A stretch of 46,171 nucleotides of DNA from Xanthobacteraceae bacterium (lineage in GTDB: Bacteria; Pseudomonadota; Alphaproteobacteria; Rhizobiales; Xanthobacteraceae). The notes beneath the pieces were generated by a model, which saw only the letters and a list, made by a program, of their open reading frames with translations, made no database searches and was not told the origin of the DNA. How positions within the stretch are numbered: the first letter of the stretch is position 1; the number at the start of each line of letters is the position of its first letter. Below, in pieces: positions 7,354-16,710 of this stretch. The translations under genes and the position numbers were made by a program. The stretch spans positions 1-46,171 of the forward strand of contig JASHPU010000164.1 of the NCBI GenBank assembly GCA_030037885.1, read 5' to 3'.

Positions 7354-9636
7354 CTACGCCTGCAGCAGCTTTTCGAGACGGATCGGCAACTTGCGGACGC
7401 GGATGCCGGTCGCGTGATGCACAGCGTTGGTGATGGCGGCGGCGGTGCCGACATTGGCGAGCTCGCCGAGACCTTTGACGCCGGCCGGATTGACGTCGTG
7501 ATCGACCTCGGACACCAGGATGACCTGGACCTGATCGACGTCGGCGTTCACCGGAATCATGTAATCGGCGAGATTGTCGTTGACGTAGCGCGCGTAACGG
7601 GGGTCGATCTCGGTTGCTTCGTGCAGCGCCGAGCTGATGCCCCAGATCATGCCGCCCATCAGTTGGCTATGGACGGTTCGCGTGTTCATCAGCCGCCCGG
7701 CAGCGAATGCGCCGACGATGCGCGGCACGCGGATTTCGCGCGTCAGCACGTGGACGCGCACTTCGACCAGCTCGGCGCCCATGGCGTACATCACCTTGTC
7801 GCCGTGCGAGCCGCCGACCATGTCGACTTTGCCGGCATAGAGGTCGGCGATGGCTTGGGGCTTCAATCCGTCGGGGACGAACTCGGCATAGTCCTCAACG
7901 ACGGCGACACCCATGCGCCTGAAAATATCGGCGAAGCTTTCGCCCGCGCCGTCGTTGGCGACGACCTTGCCGTCCTGGAGCATCAGATCGTCGGCGCTGC
8001 GGCCGGCGAGCGGCCCGTCATTGGCGGTGACCGCGGCATGGAACAGCCTGGCGCGAATAAGATTGCAGGTCTTCTTGACGGCGCTGCACGAACTCGCGGT
8101 GGTATTGGAGCCGCCAGCGACCGGCGCCGGCGGCAGCCGCGAGTCGCCGATCTCGACGGTGACGGACGCAAGATCGATGCCCAGACGCTCGGCCGCCATC
8201 TGGCCGATGACGGTGTAGGCGCCGTTGCCGATCTCATGGGCGGCGATCTGCACGCGCGCCTCGCCGTTCGGTTTCAGCCGCACGCGCGCCGCCGCCGGGC
8301 CAGTGTGGGTCGGATAGACCGCCGTGGCGCAGCCGTAGCCGACCAGCCAATCGCCGTCGCGCATCGCGCCGGGTTGCGGATTGCGATCCTTCCAGCCGAA
8401 GGCCGCGGCCGCCTGGTCGTAACACGTCATCAACGAGCGGCTCGAATAAGGCCGATTGCCGATCGGGCTATTCATCGTGTCGTTGACGCGGCGAAACGCG
8501 ATCGGGTCCATGCCGAGCTTTTGCGCCATCTCGTCCATGGCGCTTTCCAACGCGTAAATGTACGGCACGACCGGCGGCGAGCGCATGTAGCCCGGTGTAT
8601 TGCGGTCGGCATGGACGACGTTGACCTTGGTGGCGACGGCGCCGAACGCATAGAGCTGGGCGCTGTCTTCGACACCGGCGACGACGTAAGGATCGGGCCG
8701 CGAGCTGACCTCGAAGCCCTCGTGACTGTAGCCGACGAGCTTGCCGTCGCGAGCGGCGCCAAGCCGGATGTGGTGGCGGGTCTCGGCGCGGTAGGTGGCG
8801 ATGGTGAACCCTTGTGCGCGGGTCGCCACAAGCTTCACCGGCCGATTGAGCCGTTTCGCCGCGAGCGCGATCATCGCGGTGCGGGGCGTCATCGTGCCCT
8901 TGGAGCCGAACGCACCGCCCGCATAGCTGCTGACGACGCGCACCTTGTCCGGATCGATGCCGAGCCGCTGGGCGACGCCGTTCTTCAGGCCATACACGAA
9001 CTGGCTCGGCTCGTAGACCGTCAGGTGATCGGCGGTCCATGCGCAAGTGGTGGTGAACAGCTCCATGGGATTATGGTGCTGCGGCGGCGTTTCGTATTCG
9101 AGATCAATGACTACCGGCGCGCCGGCAAACGCCGCTTCGGCGTCGCCGGCCTGCGGCAGGTGCTTGTGCTGCGGCGAAACCTTGGTGGCATCCTCCTGCG
9201 TCACTCCCGGCGAGCCGAACGTCGCCGACGGCGTCTGTTCCGAATAGGTCGGCTTGACGCGAGAGGCCGCATCGGTCGCGGCTTCGAACGTGTCGGCCAC
9301 CACCACGGCGATGATCTGGCCGGCCTGCTGAATTTCCGGCCCGAGGTCCTCAATCGACGTCGACGAGCCCTGGCCGAATTTCACGCCTTTCAGTTCACCG
9401 GTATTCTCGTAGGTCAGTATGTCGAGGACGCCGGGCACCGCGCGCGCGCCGTCGAGATCGAGGCGTTCGATCCGCCCCGTGGCAATGGTGCTCGTGACCA
9501 GAACCGCGAACGCCGGATTGCCGACGGGCGTGTCGGAGGGGTAGCGCGCTTGTCCGGTGACCTTCAGCCGCGCATCCACACGCGGCGCGGGAGCGCCCAT
9601 ATTGGCTTTCGGCGTCGGTGCGGCTGCGTTTGCCAT
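7354..9636 (-). CDS. paoC: Aldehyde oxidoreductase molybdenum-binding subunit PaoC
   Basis: A 760-residue xanthine-oxidase-family large subunit. It binds the molybdopterin-cytosine-dinucleotide cofactor and oxidises aldehydes to carboxylic acids. It starts with ADPRL-like residues (PAPRVDARLKVTGQARY), has the substrate-domain sequence GGAFGSKGTMTPRTA, and ends with the active-site motif KGLGELANVG whose Glu725 is the conserved catalytic base. It starts directly after the paoB stop with a GGAG site spanning the junction. No xdhC/paoD cofactor-insertion chaperone is present in this window, so that must be encoded elsewhere. Confidence 0.9.
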   Translation of the reverse strand: MANAAAPTPKANMGAPAPRVDARLKVTGQARYPSDTPVGNPAFAVLVTSTIATGRIERLDLDGARAVPGVLDILTYENTGELKGVKFGQGSSTSIEDLGPEIQQAGQIIAVVVADTFEAATDAASRVKPTYSEQTPSATFGSPGVTQEDATKVSPQHKHLPQAGDAEAAFAGAPVVIDLEYETPPQHHNPMELFTTTCAWTADHLTVYEPSQFVYGLKNGVAQRLGIDPDKVRVVSSYAGGAFGSKGTMTPRTAMIALAAKRLNRPVKLVATRAQGFTIATYRAETRHHIRLGAARDGKLVGYSHEGFEVSSRPDPYVVAGVEDSAQLYAFGAVATKVNVVHADRNTPGYMRSPPVVPYIYALESAMDEMAQKLGMDPIAFRRVNDTMNSPIGNRPYSSRSLMTCYDQAAAAFGWKDRNPQPGAMRDGDWLVGYGCATAVYPTHTGPAAARVRLKPNGEARVQIAAHEIGNGAYTVIGQMAAERLGIDLASVTVEIGDSRLPPAPVAGGSNTTASSCSAVKKTCNLIRARLFHAAVTANDGPLAGRSADDLMLQDGKVVANDGAGESFADIFRRMGVAVVEDYAEFVPDGLKPQAIADLYAGKVDMVGGSHGDKVMYAMGAELVEVRVHVLTREIRVPRIVGAFAAGRLMNTRTVHSQLMGGMIWGISSALHEATEIDPRYARYVNDNLADYMIPVNADVDQVQVILVSEVDHDVNPAGVKGLGELANVGTAAAITNAVHHATGIRVRKLPIRLEKLLQA

Positions 9637-10641
9637 CTATATCTCCAAAGCCGCGGCCTGCCGCAGCGCGCGGCGCAGGGTGCGCTTGCCCAGCTCGATC
9701 TTGAAATCGTTGTGGCCGTGGCCTTGCGCGCCGGCAAAGGCTGCGTCCGCCGCCGCCATCGCGGTTTGCTCGTCGATGGTTTTGCCGCGCAGCGCGGCCT
9801 CGGCATCGGCCGCGCGCCAGGGCACCGTCGCAACGCCGCCGAGTGCAATGCGGGCTTCGCGCACGGCGCCGTCCTCCAGGTCGAGCGCGACGGCGGCCGA
9901 CGCAAGCGCGAATTCGTAGGATTGCCGATCGCGCACTTTCAGGTAGAGCGAGCGCCGGGTCCACGGCCCGGCTGGCACCGTGAAGGACACGATCAGCTCG
10001 CCCGGCCGCAGCATCGTCTCTTGATCCGGCGTGTCGCCGGGCTGGCGATGCAGCTTGGCAAACGGAATGGTGCGCGCGCCGTCGGGACTGATGAGGTCGA
10101 CGGTTGCGTCGAGCGCGATCAGCGCCTGGCCGAAGTCGCCCGGGTACGTGGCGATGCAATGATCGCTGCCGCCGAGGACCGCATGCATGCGGTTGACACC
10201 GGCAAGCGCGGCGCAGCCGGAGCCGGGATTGCGCTTGTTGCATGCCGCGTAGGAGACATCGCGAAAATAGGTGCAGCGCGTGCGCTGCAGGACGTTGCCG
10301 CCAAGGCTGGCCATGTTGCGAAGTTGCGCACTGGCCGCGAGTTGCAGGGATTGCCCGATCACCGGGTAGTGATGTCGGACGTCCGGGTGGGCGGCGGCAT
10401 CCGCCATGCGCACCAAGGCGCCGAGGCGCAGCCCGTTCTGGCCGAGCTCGATGCGTCCATAACGGCCATCCTGCAGCGCGTTGATGTCGATCACACGCTG
10501 CGGCCGCATCACGTCAAGCCTCATGAGGTCGACGAGCGTGGTACCGCCGGCAAGATAAGAGACGGGCGCGGAGGCTCCGCCGCCGGCAGCCTGCGTGGCA
10601 GCGGCCCAATCGCTGACGCGCTCATAGATGAAGGGGCGCAT
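9637..10641 (-). CDS. paoB: Aldehyde oxidoreductase FAD-binding subunit PaoB
   Basis: A 334-residue FAD subunit of the xanthine dehydrogenase family. It starts MRPFIYERVSDW and contains the FAD-binding stretch YLAGGTTLVDLM. A cysteine-rich insertion (RTRCTYFRD ... ACNKRNPGSGC) matches the extra 4Fe-4S-binding segment that is characteristic of PaoB and absent from ordinary xanthine dehydrogenase FAD subunits, so the enzyme is of the PaoABC type. The start at 10641 lies 2 bases after the paoA stop. Confidence 0.9.
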   Translation of the reverse strand: MRPFIYERVSDWAAATQAAGGGASAPVSYLAGGTTLVDLMRLDVMRPQRVIDINALQDGRYGRIELGQNGLRLGALVRMADAAAHPDVRHHYPVIGQSLQLAASAQLRNMASLGGNVLQRTRCTYFRDVSYAACNKRNPGSGCAALAGVNRMHAVLGGSDHCIATYPGDFGQALIALDATVDLISPDGARTIPFAKLHRQPGDTPDQETMLRPGELIVSFTVPAGPWTRRSLYLKVRDRQSYEFALASAAVALDLEDGAVREARIALGGVATVPWRAADAEAALRGKTIDEQTAMAAADAAFAGAQGHGHNDFKIELGKRTLRRALRQAAALEI

Positions 10642-10643
10642 GG

Positions 10644-11282
10644 CTAGTCTCGGCTCGCTGTCTTCATCGCCGGTCTCGCCTGCCGCACGGCGGCGACGAT
10701 GTTCGGATAGGCCGCACAACGGCACAGATTGCCGCTCATGTACTCGCGAATGTCGGCGTCGGTTTCGGCATGGCCTTCGTTGACGCAGGCGATCGCCGAC
10801 ATGATCTGTCCGGGCGTGCAGTAGCCGCACTGGAACGCGTCGTGATCGATGAAGGCCTGCTGCATCGGATGCAGTTCGCCGTTCTTGGCGAGGCCTTCGA
10901 TGGTGGTGACGGCGCGGCCTTGCGCGGCGACCGCAAGCGTCAGGCACGATACGACGCGGCGGCCGTCGAGCAGCACCGTGCAGGCGCCGCATTGGCCGTG
11001 ATCGCAGCCTTTTTTGGTCCCGGTCAGCGCCAGATGCTCGCGCAACAGGTCGAGGAGCGAGGTGCGGGAATCGACCGCGAGCCGATGGTCGCGGCCGTTG
11101 ACGGTAAGGGTGAAATCGCTGGGCGCTCGCGCATCGCCGCTATTTGCGGCTGCCGGAGTGGCGCGCGAGGCGCGGGCAAAGGCCGGCACCACTGTGGCGG
11201 TCGAGACGCTCGCCATCAGGAATCGTCTCCGGTTGGTACCGGACCGCTGCGGGTCCTTTGCCGCAATATCGTCGTTGGTCAT
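10644..11282 (-). CDS. paoA: Aldehyde oxidoreductase 2Fe-2S subunit PaoA, Tat-exported
   Basis: A 212-residue iron-sulfur subunit. A twin-arginine signal (NRRRFLMASVS) lies at residues 17-27 followed by a hydrophobic stretch and an Ala-rich cleavage region, so the assembled enzyme is expected in the periplasm, with PaoB and PaoC carried along. The plant-type 2Fe-2S site is Cys93, Cys98, Cys101 and Cys113; the second, helical 2Fe-2S domain has CGYCTPGQ and CRCAAYPN. Upstream in-frame starts at 11303 (ATG) and 11321 (TTG) are possible; none has a strong ribosome site, and I chose the one that gives a normal-length Tat leader. First gene of the minus-strand block. Confidence 0.88.
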   Translation of the reverse strand: MTNDDIAAKDPQRSGTNRRRFLMASVSTATVVPAFARASRATPAAANSGDARAPSDFTLTVNGRDHRLAVDSRTSLLDLLREHLALTGTKKGCDHGQCGACTVLLDGRRVVSCLTLAVAAQGRAVTTIEGLAKNGELHPMQQAFIDHDAFQCGYCTPGQIMSAIACVNEGHAETDADIREYMSGNLCRCAAYPNIVAAVRQARPAMKTASRD

Positions 11283-11740
11283 GTCCGTTCGAAAGTTGTG
11301 CATCACGCCGATGCTGCTCAACGGCTAACGACGCTCGGCCACGACCCGTTCCGGGAACCAGCGGATGCCCGGCAAACATTTCGAACCGCCGGGACTCATG
11401 CTGTTGCCCGCGTGCGCGATTGTCGCATCCCGTTGGCCGGTGCCGCCGTAGACTAATCACTGCGACGGTCTAGATCACTGCAATCGCGAGGCTGACTTAT
11501 CCCACTTTCGAACGGATCGCGCGGCGGAGCCGCGGACGCTTGTTTGGTTTAGCGAGACCAAAGATACCGGCCAAGGTCGCTGCCGGTTAGTTCGCTATCA
11601 AACATTGAAGGGGAATAACGCGAAGTTCCGCTTTTTGGAACCAATCGGTCTGGCTTGGGTTTGGCCAAAGGCATTCGCTGGGAGGGCTAGGGTCGTTCGC
11701 ATCTACTCTCCCGCTGAGTTGGGGGCGGCCACCAGGGCGC
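11283..11740. other. Divergent intergenic region between paoA and actA
   Basis: About 460 bases with no convincing gene. It must hold the promoters of both the leftward paoABC block and the rightward ACIII-oxidase operon. CCGTTCGAAAGT at 11285-11296 is mirrored exactly by ACTTTCGAACGG at 11504-11515, a 12-base inverted repeat 207 bases apart; this may be chance. I see no confident -35/-10 pair and no riboswitch-like structure. Confidence 0.4.
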
Positions 11741-12397
11741 ATGCTGATGGCGATCTTCGGGCCCCGAGCGAACCTTTTTATGAACGCGGCGCTGCTCGGC
11801 GCGACCGGCGGCGGCATCGTGCTGTTGCTGGCCGTCTGGGTCGTGCCGGTGATCGGCTACAACACGCAGGAGCGCTTTGCGCCGCAGCAACCGATCCCCT
11901 TCAGTCATAAGCATCACGTCAGCGGCCTCGGCATCGACTGCCGCTATTGCCACACCGAGGTCGAGAAATCGGCGGACGCCGGTATGCCGTCGACGGCGAT
12001 CTGCATGACCTGCCACTCGCAGATCTGGACCAACGCCGCGATGCTGGCGCCCGACCGCCGCAGTCTCGCGGACAATACGCCGATCCGCTGGACGCGCGTC
12101 TACACCCTGCCCGATTACGTCTTCTTCGACCACAGCATCCACATCGCCAAGGGCGTCGGCTGCACCGAGTGCCATGGTCCGATCGGCGACATGGCGCTGA
12201 CCTGGAAGGCACGCACGCTCTCCATGAGCTGGTGCCTGTCGTGTCATCGCGATCCCGCGCCGCACCTGCGGCCGAGGGACCAAGTGTTCAACCCGCATTG
12301 GCAGCGCGCCTCGGCAACGCCGTCAGGCGCGGCGCTGATGGCCGCATATCGCATCAATACTGAAAACTTGTCTGATTGCGGAATTTGCCATCGATGA
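11741..12397 (+). CDS. actA: Alternative Complex III subunit ActA, pentahaem cytochrome c
   Basis: A 218-residue protein with one N-terminal membrane helix (about 15-38) and a periplasmic domain holding five CXXCH haem sites: CRYCH (67-71), CMTCH (88-92), CTECH (141-145), CLSCH (165-169) and CGICH (213-217). This matches the pentahaem ActA of Alternative Complex III, the quinol:cytochrome c/oxidase oxidoreductase that replaces bc1. The last haem site ends at the penultimate residue. The stop overlaps the ATG of actB as ATGA. A second ATG at 11747 (MAIFGPR) is an equally good start; no clear ribosome site separates the two. Confidence 0.93.
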   Translation: MLMAIFGPRANLFMNAALLGATGGGIVLLLAVWVVPVIGYNTQERFAPQQPIPFSHKHHVSGLGIDCRYCHTEVEKSADAGMPSTAICMTCHSQIWTNAAMLAPDRRSLADNTPIRWTRVYTLPDYVFFDHSIHIAKGVGCTECHGPIGDMALTWKARTLSMSWCLSCHRDPAPHLRPRDQVFNPHWQRASATPSGAALMAAYRINTENLSDCGICHR

Positions 12398-15324
12398 ATG
12401 AGCCGACCCGCACCTATTGGCGCAGCCTGGAAGAGCTGGCGGAGACGCCGGAATTCGCCGCGATGGTCGCGCGCCGGGCGCCACGCTTCCGCGACATCGT
12501 CAATGCGTTCGATCGTCGGCGCTTTCTGCAACTGATGGCGGCCTCGTTGGCGCTCGGCGGTCTGTCCGCGTGCGGCCCGGAGCCGAACCCGCGCCAGCTT
12601 CTGCCCTATGTGGAAGAGCCGGAGAACATCGTGTCGGGGCGCAATCGTTACTACGCCAGCGCCGTCACGCTCGACGGCTATGCGACCGGCGTGCTGGTCG
12701 CGCACCAGATGGCGCGACCGATCAAAGTCGAAGGCAATCCCGATCATCCGGCGAGTCTTGGTGCCAGCAGCGCCATCATGCAGGCGAGCATCCTGCAGCT
12801 TTACGATCCCCGGCGCGCCCAAACCATCGTCGGCAACGGCCAAATCGCCACCTGGGACGCTTTCGTCAGCGCCTTACATGATCGTCGCGGCGCTTTGCTG
12901 GCGCGCCACGGCGAAGGATTGCGCATTCTGACCGGAGCGGTCGGCTCGCCGTCGCTCGCAGCGCAGTTGGCAAAGCTTCAGCAACAGCTGCCGCAAATGC
13001 GCTGGCATCAGTGGGAGCCGCTGCATCGCGACAATGCGTTCGCCGCGGCGCAGACGAGCTTCGGCCAGCCGGTCGAGCGGCTCTACGACCTGAGCAAGGC
13101 CGAGCGGATATTCGGCGTCGAAAGCGATCTGATCTCGGCGACGCCTGGATGGCTCGCCTACGCGCGCCAGTTCGCCGCGGCGCGGCGGCCGACCGAGACC
13201 GGCGGCACCATGAGCCGCGTCTATGCGATCGAGAGCACCCCGACCTTGCTTGGCGCCAAGGCCGACCATCGCCTGCCGTTGCGGCCGGACCAAATGACGG
13301 AGTCCTTGCAATACCTGGCCGGGTCGCTCGGCGCCGGGCCGCAAGAATGGACGCAGCAGAATAACGCGCGCGCCGCATGGCTCAAGGCGCTGGCGGACGA
13401 CCTTTCGCAGCATAAGGGCAAGGCGCTCGTCCACGCCGGCCGCGAGCAGCCGGCCGAAATCCATGTCCTCGCCGATGCCATCAACAACACACTCGGCGCG
13501 TTTGGCAACACGGTGCGATTGGTCGCGCCTGTCTTCGCCAATACGGGCTCGATGCGGCAGTCGATGACCGAGCTCGTGCAAGACATGGCCTCCGGCAAAG
13601 TCGATACGCTCTTCATGCTCGGCGTCAATCCGGTCTATGACGCGCCCGCCGATCTCGATTTTACCGGTGCACTCCATCACGTGCCGTTCTCGGTGTCGCT
13701 CGCGCTGTACGAAGACGAGACGGCCCTGGCCACCACATGGCGCATTCCAGCCACGCACGAATACGAGACTTGGGGCGACGCGCGCGCCTTCGACGGCACC
13801 GTGACAATCCAGCAGCCGCAAGTGCGTCCGCTCTACGGCGGTCACTCGGCGCAACAGATTTGCGCACTCCTGCTCGGCGACTTTGTGCCGGACGATTACA
13901 AGATGCTGCGCGACTATTGGCAGAACCGGGCCCAGCAGGAGAACCGCGGCGATTTCGAGACGTTTTGGCACGAGGCGGTGCGCGTCGGCGTCGTGCCCAA
14001 CACGGCGGAAGCTCCGCTCGCGCTGACGCCGAACACGAGCGCCGGGCCTCAGATGCCTGCAACCAAGGCCCAGCTGCAAAGCGGCTTGGTCGCGCTGTTC
14101 CGCCAGGATGAAGGAACCTGGGACGGACGTTACGCCGATAATCCGTGGCTCTTGGAAATGGCGCGCTCGTTTACCCGCCTGACCTGGGACAATGCCGCGC
14201 TGGTCGCGCCAGGCACCGCGACGCGGCTTGGGCTCAAGACCGAGGACGTCGTCGAGATCGCGGTCGCGCAGACGAAGCAGAAGGTGCCGGTTTTCGTGCT
14301 GCCGGGCCAGGCGCCTGATTGCATCACTCTGCCGCTCGGCTGGGGCCGCACCGCGGGCGGGCTCGGCGTCGGCGCCGGCTTCGACGCCTATCGCCTGCGC
14401 CGCGCCGCCGATCCATGGCTCGCCCCGATCATGTCGATCAGCAAGACCGGCGAGGTTTATCGCCTGGCGACGACACAAGGCCAGGACCGCGTGCTCGGCC
14501 GCGACCTCATTCGCGAGGCGAACCTGGAGCAGTTCAACAGCGCTGCCGGGGCGGTGGTGAAGAAGGACAAAGCCGAGTCGCTTTATCCGCCGTTCGAGTA
14601 TCCCGGGCGTGCCTGGGCGATGGCGATCGATCTGAACTCCTGTATCGGCTGCCAGGCCTGCACCATCGCCTGCCAGGCGGAAAACAACGTGCCGGTCGTC
14701 GGCAAGGACCAGGTCCTCGATCAGCGCATCATGCACTGGCTGCGCATCGATCGTTATTATTCCGGCCCGGCTGATGCACCCGCCGTCGCGTTCGAGCCGA
14801 TGCCCTGCATGCATTGCGAGAACGCGCCGTGCGAAGTGGTCTGTCCGGTGCACGCCACCGTGCACGACCACGAAGGCCTCAACCTGATGGTCTACAACCG
14901 ATGCGTCGGCACGCGGTTCTGCTCCAACAATTGTCCCTATAAGGTGCGCCGCTTCAATTTTTACGCCTATGCGGCGACCAACGAACGTCCGCCGGAATCG
15001 TGGAACCCCGAAGTGTCGGTGCGCGACCGCGGCGTCATGGAGAAGTGCACCTACTGCATTCAGCGCATCCGCACGGTGCAGATCGCCGCGGCGCGCGACG
15101 GCCGGCCAATTCGCGACGGCGAGATTGTCACCGCGTGCCAGCAGAGCTGCCCGACCCAGGCGATCATTTTCGGCGACCGCAACGACCGCAACAGCGCGGT
15201 CGCCAAGCGCAAGGCCGCGCCGACCGATTACGTGCTGCTCGAGGAATTGAACACGCGGCCGCGCACCAGCTACGGCGCGCTGATCCGAAATCCCAATCCG
15301 GCGATCAAGACCGGCCAGTCGTGA
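12394..15324 (+). CDS. actB: Alternative Complex III subunit ActB, iron-sulfur protein with vestigial molybdopterin domain
   Basis: A 976-residue periplasmic subunit. A Tat signal with DRRRFLQLMAAS and a following LSAC sits at about residues 42-62, unusually far from the N-terminus but normal for ActB. The large middle region resembles molybdopterin oxidoreductases without a cofactor-binding cysteine; the C-terminal ferredoxin domain from residue 750 has CIGCQACTIAC, CMHCENAPCEVVC, CVGTRFCSNNC and CTYC ... CQQSC, enough for three 4Fe-4S and one 3Fe-4S cluster as known for ACIII. It carries electrons from the quinol site towards the haem subunits. ATGA overlap with actA; 18-base gap to actC. 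Confidence 0.93.
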   Translation: MNEPTRTYWRSLEELAETPEFAAMVARRAPRFRDIVNAFDRRRFLQLMAASLALGGLSACGPEPNPRQLLPYVEEPENIVSGRNRYYASAVTLDGYATGVLVAHQMARPIKVEGNPDHPASLGASSAIMQASILQLYDPRRAQTIVGNGQIATWDAFVSALHDRRGALLARHGEGLRILTGAVGSPSLAAQLAKLQQQLPQMRWHQWEPLHRDNAFAAAQTSFGQPVERLYDLSKAERIFGVESDLISATPGWLAYARQFAAARRPTETGGTMSRVYAIESTPTLLGAKADHRLPLRPDQMTESLQYLAGSLGAGPQEWTQQNNARAAWLKALADDLSQHKGKALVHAGREQPAEIHVLADAINNTLGAFGNTVRLVAPVFANTGSMRQSMTELVQDMASGKVDTLFMLGVNPVYDAPADLDFTGALHHVPFSVSLALYEDETALATTWRIPATHEYETWGDARAFDGTVTIQQPQVRPLYGGHSAQQICALLLGDFVPDDYKMLRDYWQNRAQQENRGDFETFWHEAVRVGVVPNTAEAPLALTPNTSAGPQMPATKAQLQSGLVALFRQDEGTWDGRYADNPWLLEMARSFTRLTWDNAALVAPGTATRLGLKTEDVVEIAVAQTKQKVPVFVLPGQAPDCITLPLGWGRTAGGLGVGAGFDAYRLRRAADPWLAPIMSISKTGEVYRLATTQGQDRVLGRDLIREANLEQFNSAAGAVVKKDKAESLYPPFEYPGRAWAMAIDLNSCIGCQACTIACQAENNVPVVGKDQVLDQRIMHWLRIDRYYSGPADAPAVAFEPMPCMHCENAPCEVVCPVHATVHDHEGLNLMVYNRCVGTRFCSNNCPYKVRRFNFYAYAATNERPPESWNPEVSVRDRGVMEKCTYCIQRIRTVQIAAARDGRPIRDGEIVTACQQSCPTQAIIFGDRNDRNSAVAKRKAAPTDYVLLEELNTRPRTSYGALIRNPNPAIKTGQS

Positions 15325-15342
15325 ACGTTCGCGGATGATCGC

Positions 15343-16710
15343 ATGACAATGACTCTGCCGAGCGAATTTTTACCCGACGCGCCGGTCGTGGCGCCGGACG
15401 TCACACTGACCTCGCTGAGCGAGCAGGTCAGCAGCCGCGTGCTGATGGATCGCGCGCCGCTTTGGTGGTGGATCGGCTTTGCAATTTCGTCCGCGCTGTT
15501 CACGGTTCTGATCATTCAAATGGGTTGGCTGTTCATCGGCGGCATCGGGGTGTGGGGCGTCAACATTCCGGTGGCCTGGGGCTTGGCCATTGCCGAATAC
15601 GTCTGGTGGATCGCGCTGGCGAGCGGCGGCACCATCGTGTCGGCGCTGTTTTTCCTCACCCGCTCGCCGTGGCGCTCGGCCACCAACCGCATCGCCGAAA
15701 GCATGCTGCTGTCGGCGGCGCCCTGCGCCGGCCTGATGCCGATCATGCATCTCGGCCGGCCGGGCCTGTTCTACTGGCTGTTTCCGTATTCCAACGTCAT
15801 GGGCGTGTGGCCGCAGGTGCGCAGCCCGCTGTGGTGGGACTTCATTTGTCTAATCTGCTATATTCTGATGTCGATCATGTATTACTACGCCGGCATTTTG
15901 CCGGACCTCGCCACCGTTCGCGATCTGGCAAAGAGCCGATTCAAACAAATTTTTTATGGCATTCTGGCGCTCGGCTGGCGCGGCTCGTCCGAGGAATGGC
16001 GCAATCAGCGCATCGTCTACGCCATCATGTCGGCGATCATGGCGCCGATGGTGGTTTCGGTGCACAGCGTCGTCGGCCTCGACTTTGCCGGCGGACTGAC
16101 GCCCGGATGGCACGACACCCAATTCCCGCCATATTTCTTTTTCGGCGCCGTCATCTCCGGCTCCGCCGTGATCATGATGCTCACCATCATGGTGCGCTGG
16201 GGTTACGACCTCCACGACGTGCTCACCGGATATCATTTCAACGCCCTGGCCAAGGTCATGCTGGTCGGCAGCGTGATGCTCGGCTACGCCTATGTGTGGG
16301 AAGCATTCGGCCCGATCTACGGCAGCGACGTCGCCGAGCGGACGGAATTCTTTCAACGCATATTCGGCTTCACCGCACCGCTGTTCTGGTCGGAAAAAAT
16401 CCTCACAATCGTCATCCCGCAACTGCTGTGGCTGCCGCTGGTGCGCCGCAACCAGCTTCTGCTGTTTCTGATCTCCGGCGGAATCATCGTCGGCATGTGG
16501 CAGGAGCGCGTCATGTTCACCACCGCAAGCCTCGAGCATAATTACATGCCGTCGCGTTGGGGCGTGTTCTTTCCCACGCTGTGGGATTGGGCGGCGCTAG
16601 CCGGTACGATCGGCCTGTTCCTCACCTTGTTCTTTTTGTTCCTGCGCTTCGCACCGATCGTCTCGATCGCCGAAGTGCGCGAGGTCGTCGAAGCGGAGAG
16701 ATCGAAATGA
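15343..16710 (+). CDS. actC: Alternative Complex III subunit ActC, NrfD-like quinol-binding membrane protein
   Basis: A 455-residue integral membrane protein of the NrfD/PsrC family with about ten helices, the quinol-oxidising subunit of ACIII. Family features include a long polar N-terminal tail, a WWWIGFAIS first helix, the LHLGRPGLFYWLFPYSN-type stretch and the periplasmic-side segment HSVVGLDFAGGLTPGWH. Its stop TGA overlaps the actD ATG (ATGA). A second ATG two codons downstream (15349) is a possible start. Confidence 0.93.
   Translation: MTMTLPSEFLPDAPVVAPDVTLTSLSEQVSSRVLMDRAPLWWWIGFAISSALFTVLIIQMGWLFIGGIGVWGVNIPVAWGLAIAEYVWWIALASGGTIVSALFFLTRSPWRSATNRIAESMLLSAAPCAGLMPIMHLGRPGLFYWLFPYSNVMGVWPQVRSPLWWDFICLICYILMSIMYYYAGILPDLATVRDLAKSRFKQIFYGILALGWRGSSEEWRNQRIVYAIMSAIMAPMVVSVHSVVGLDFAGGLTPGWHDTQFPPYFFFGAVISGSAVIMMLTIMVRWGYDLHDVLTGYHFNALAKVMLVGSVMLGYAYVWEAFGPIYGSDVAERTEFFQRIFGFTAPLFWSEKILTIVIPQLLWLPLVRRNQLLLFLISGGIIVGMWQERVMFTTASLEHNYMPSRWGVFFPTLWDWAALAGTIGLFLTLFFLFLRFAPIVSIAEVREVVEAERSK

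Noticed and set aside
7414-10647. A 1077-codon open frame on the plus strand opposite paoC and paoB
   Set aside because: It is antisense to two genes with full catalytic motifs, is His/Arg/Ala-rich without any domain, and is a normal effect of high GC codon use.
12874-14871. A 665-codon open frame antisense to actB
   Set aside because: No recognisable motif, composition typical of shadow frames, and actB has clear Fe-S motifs.
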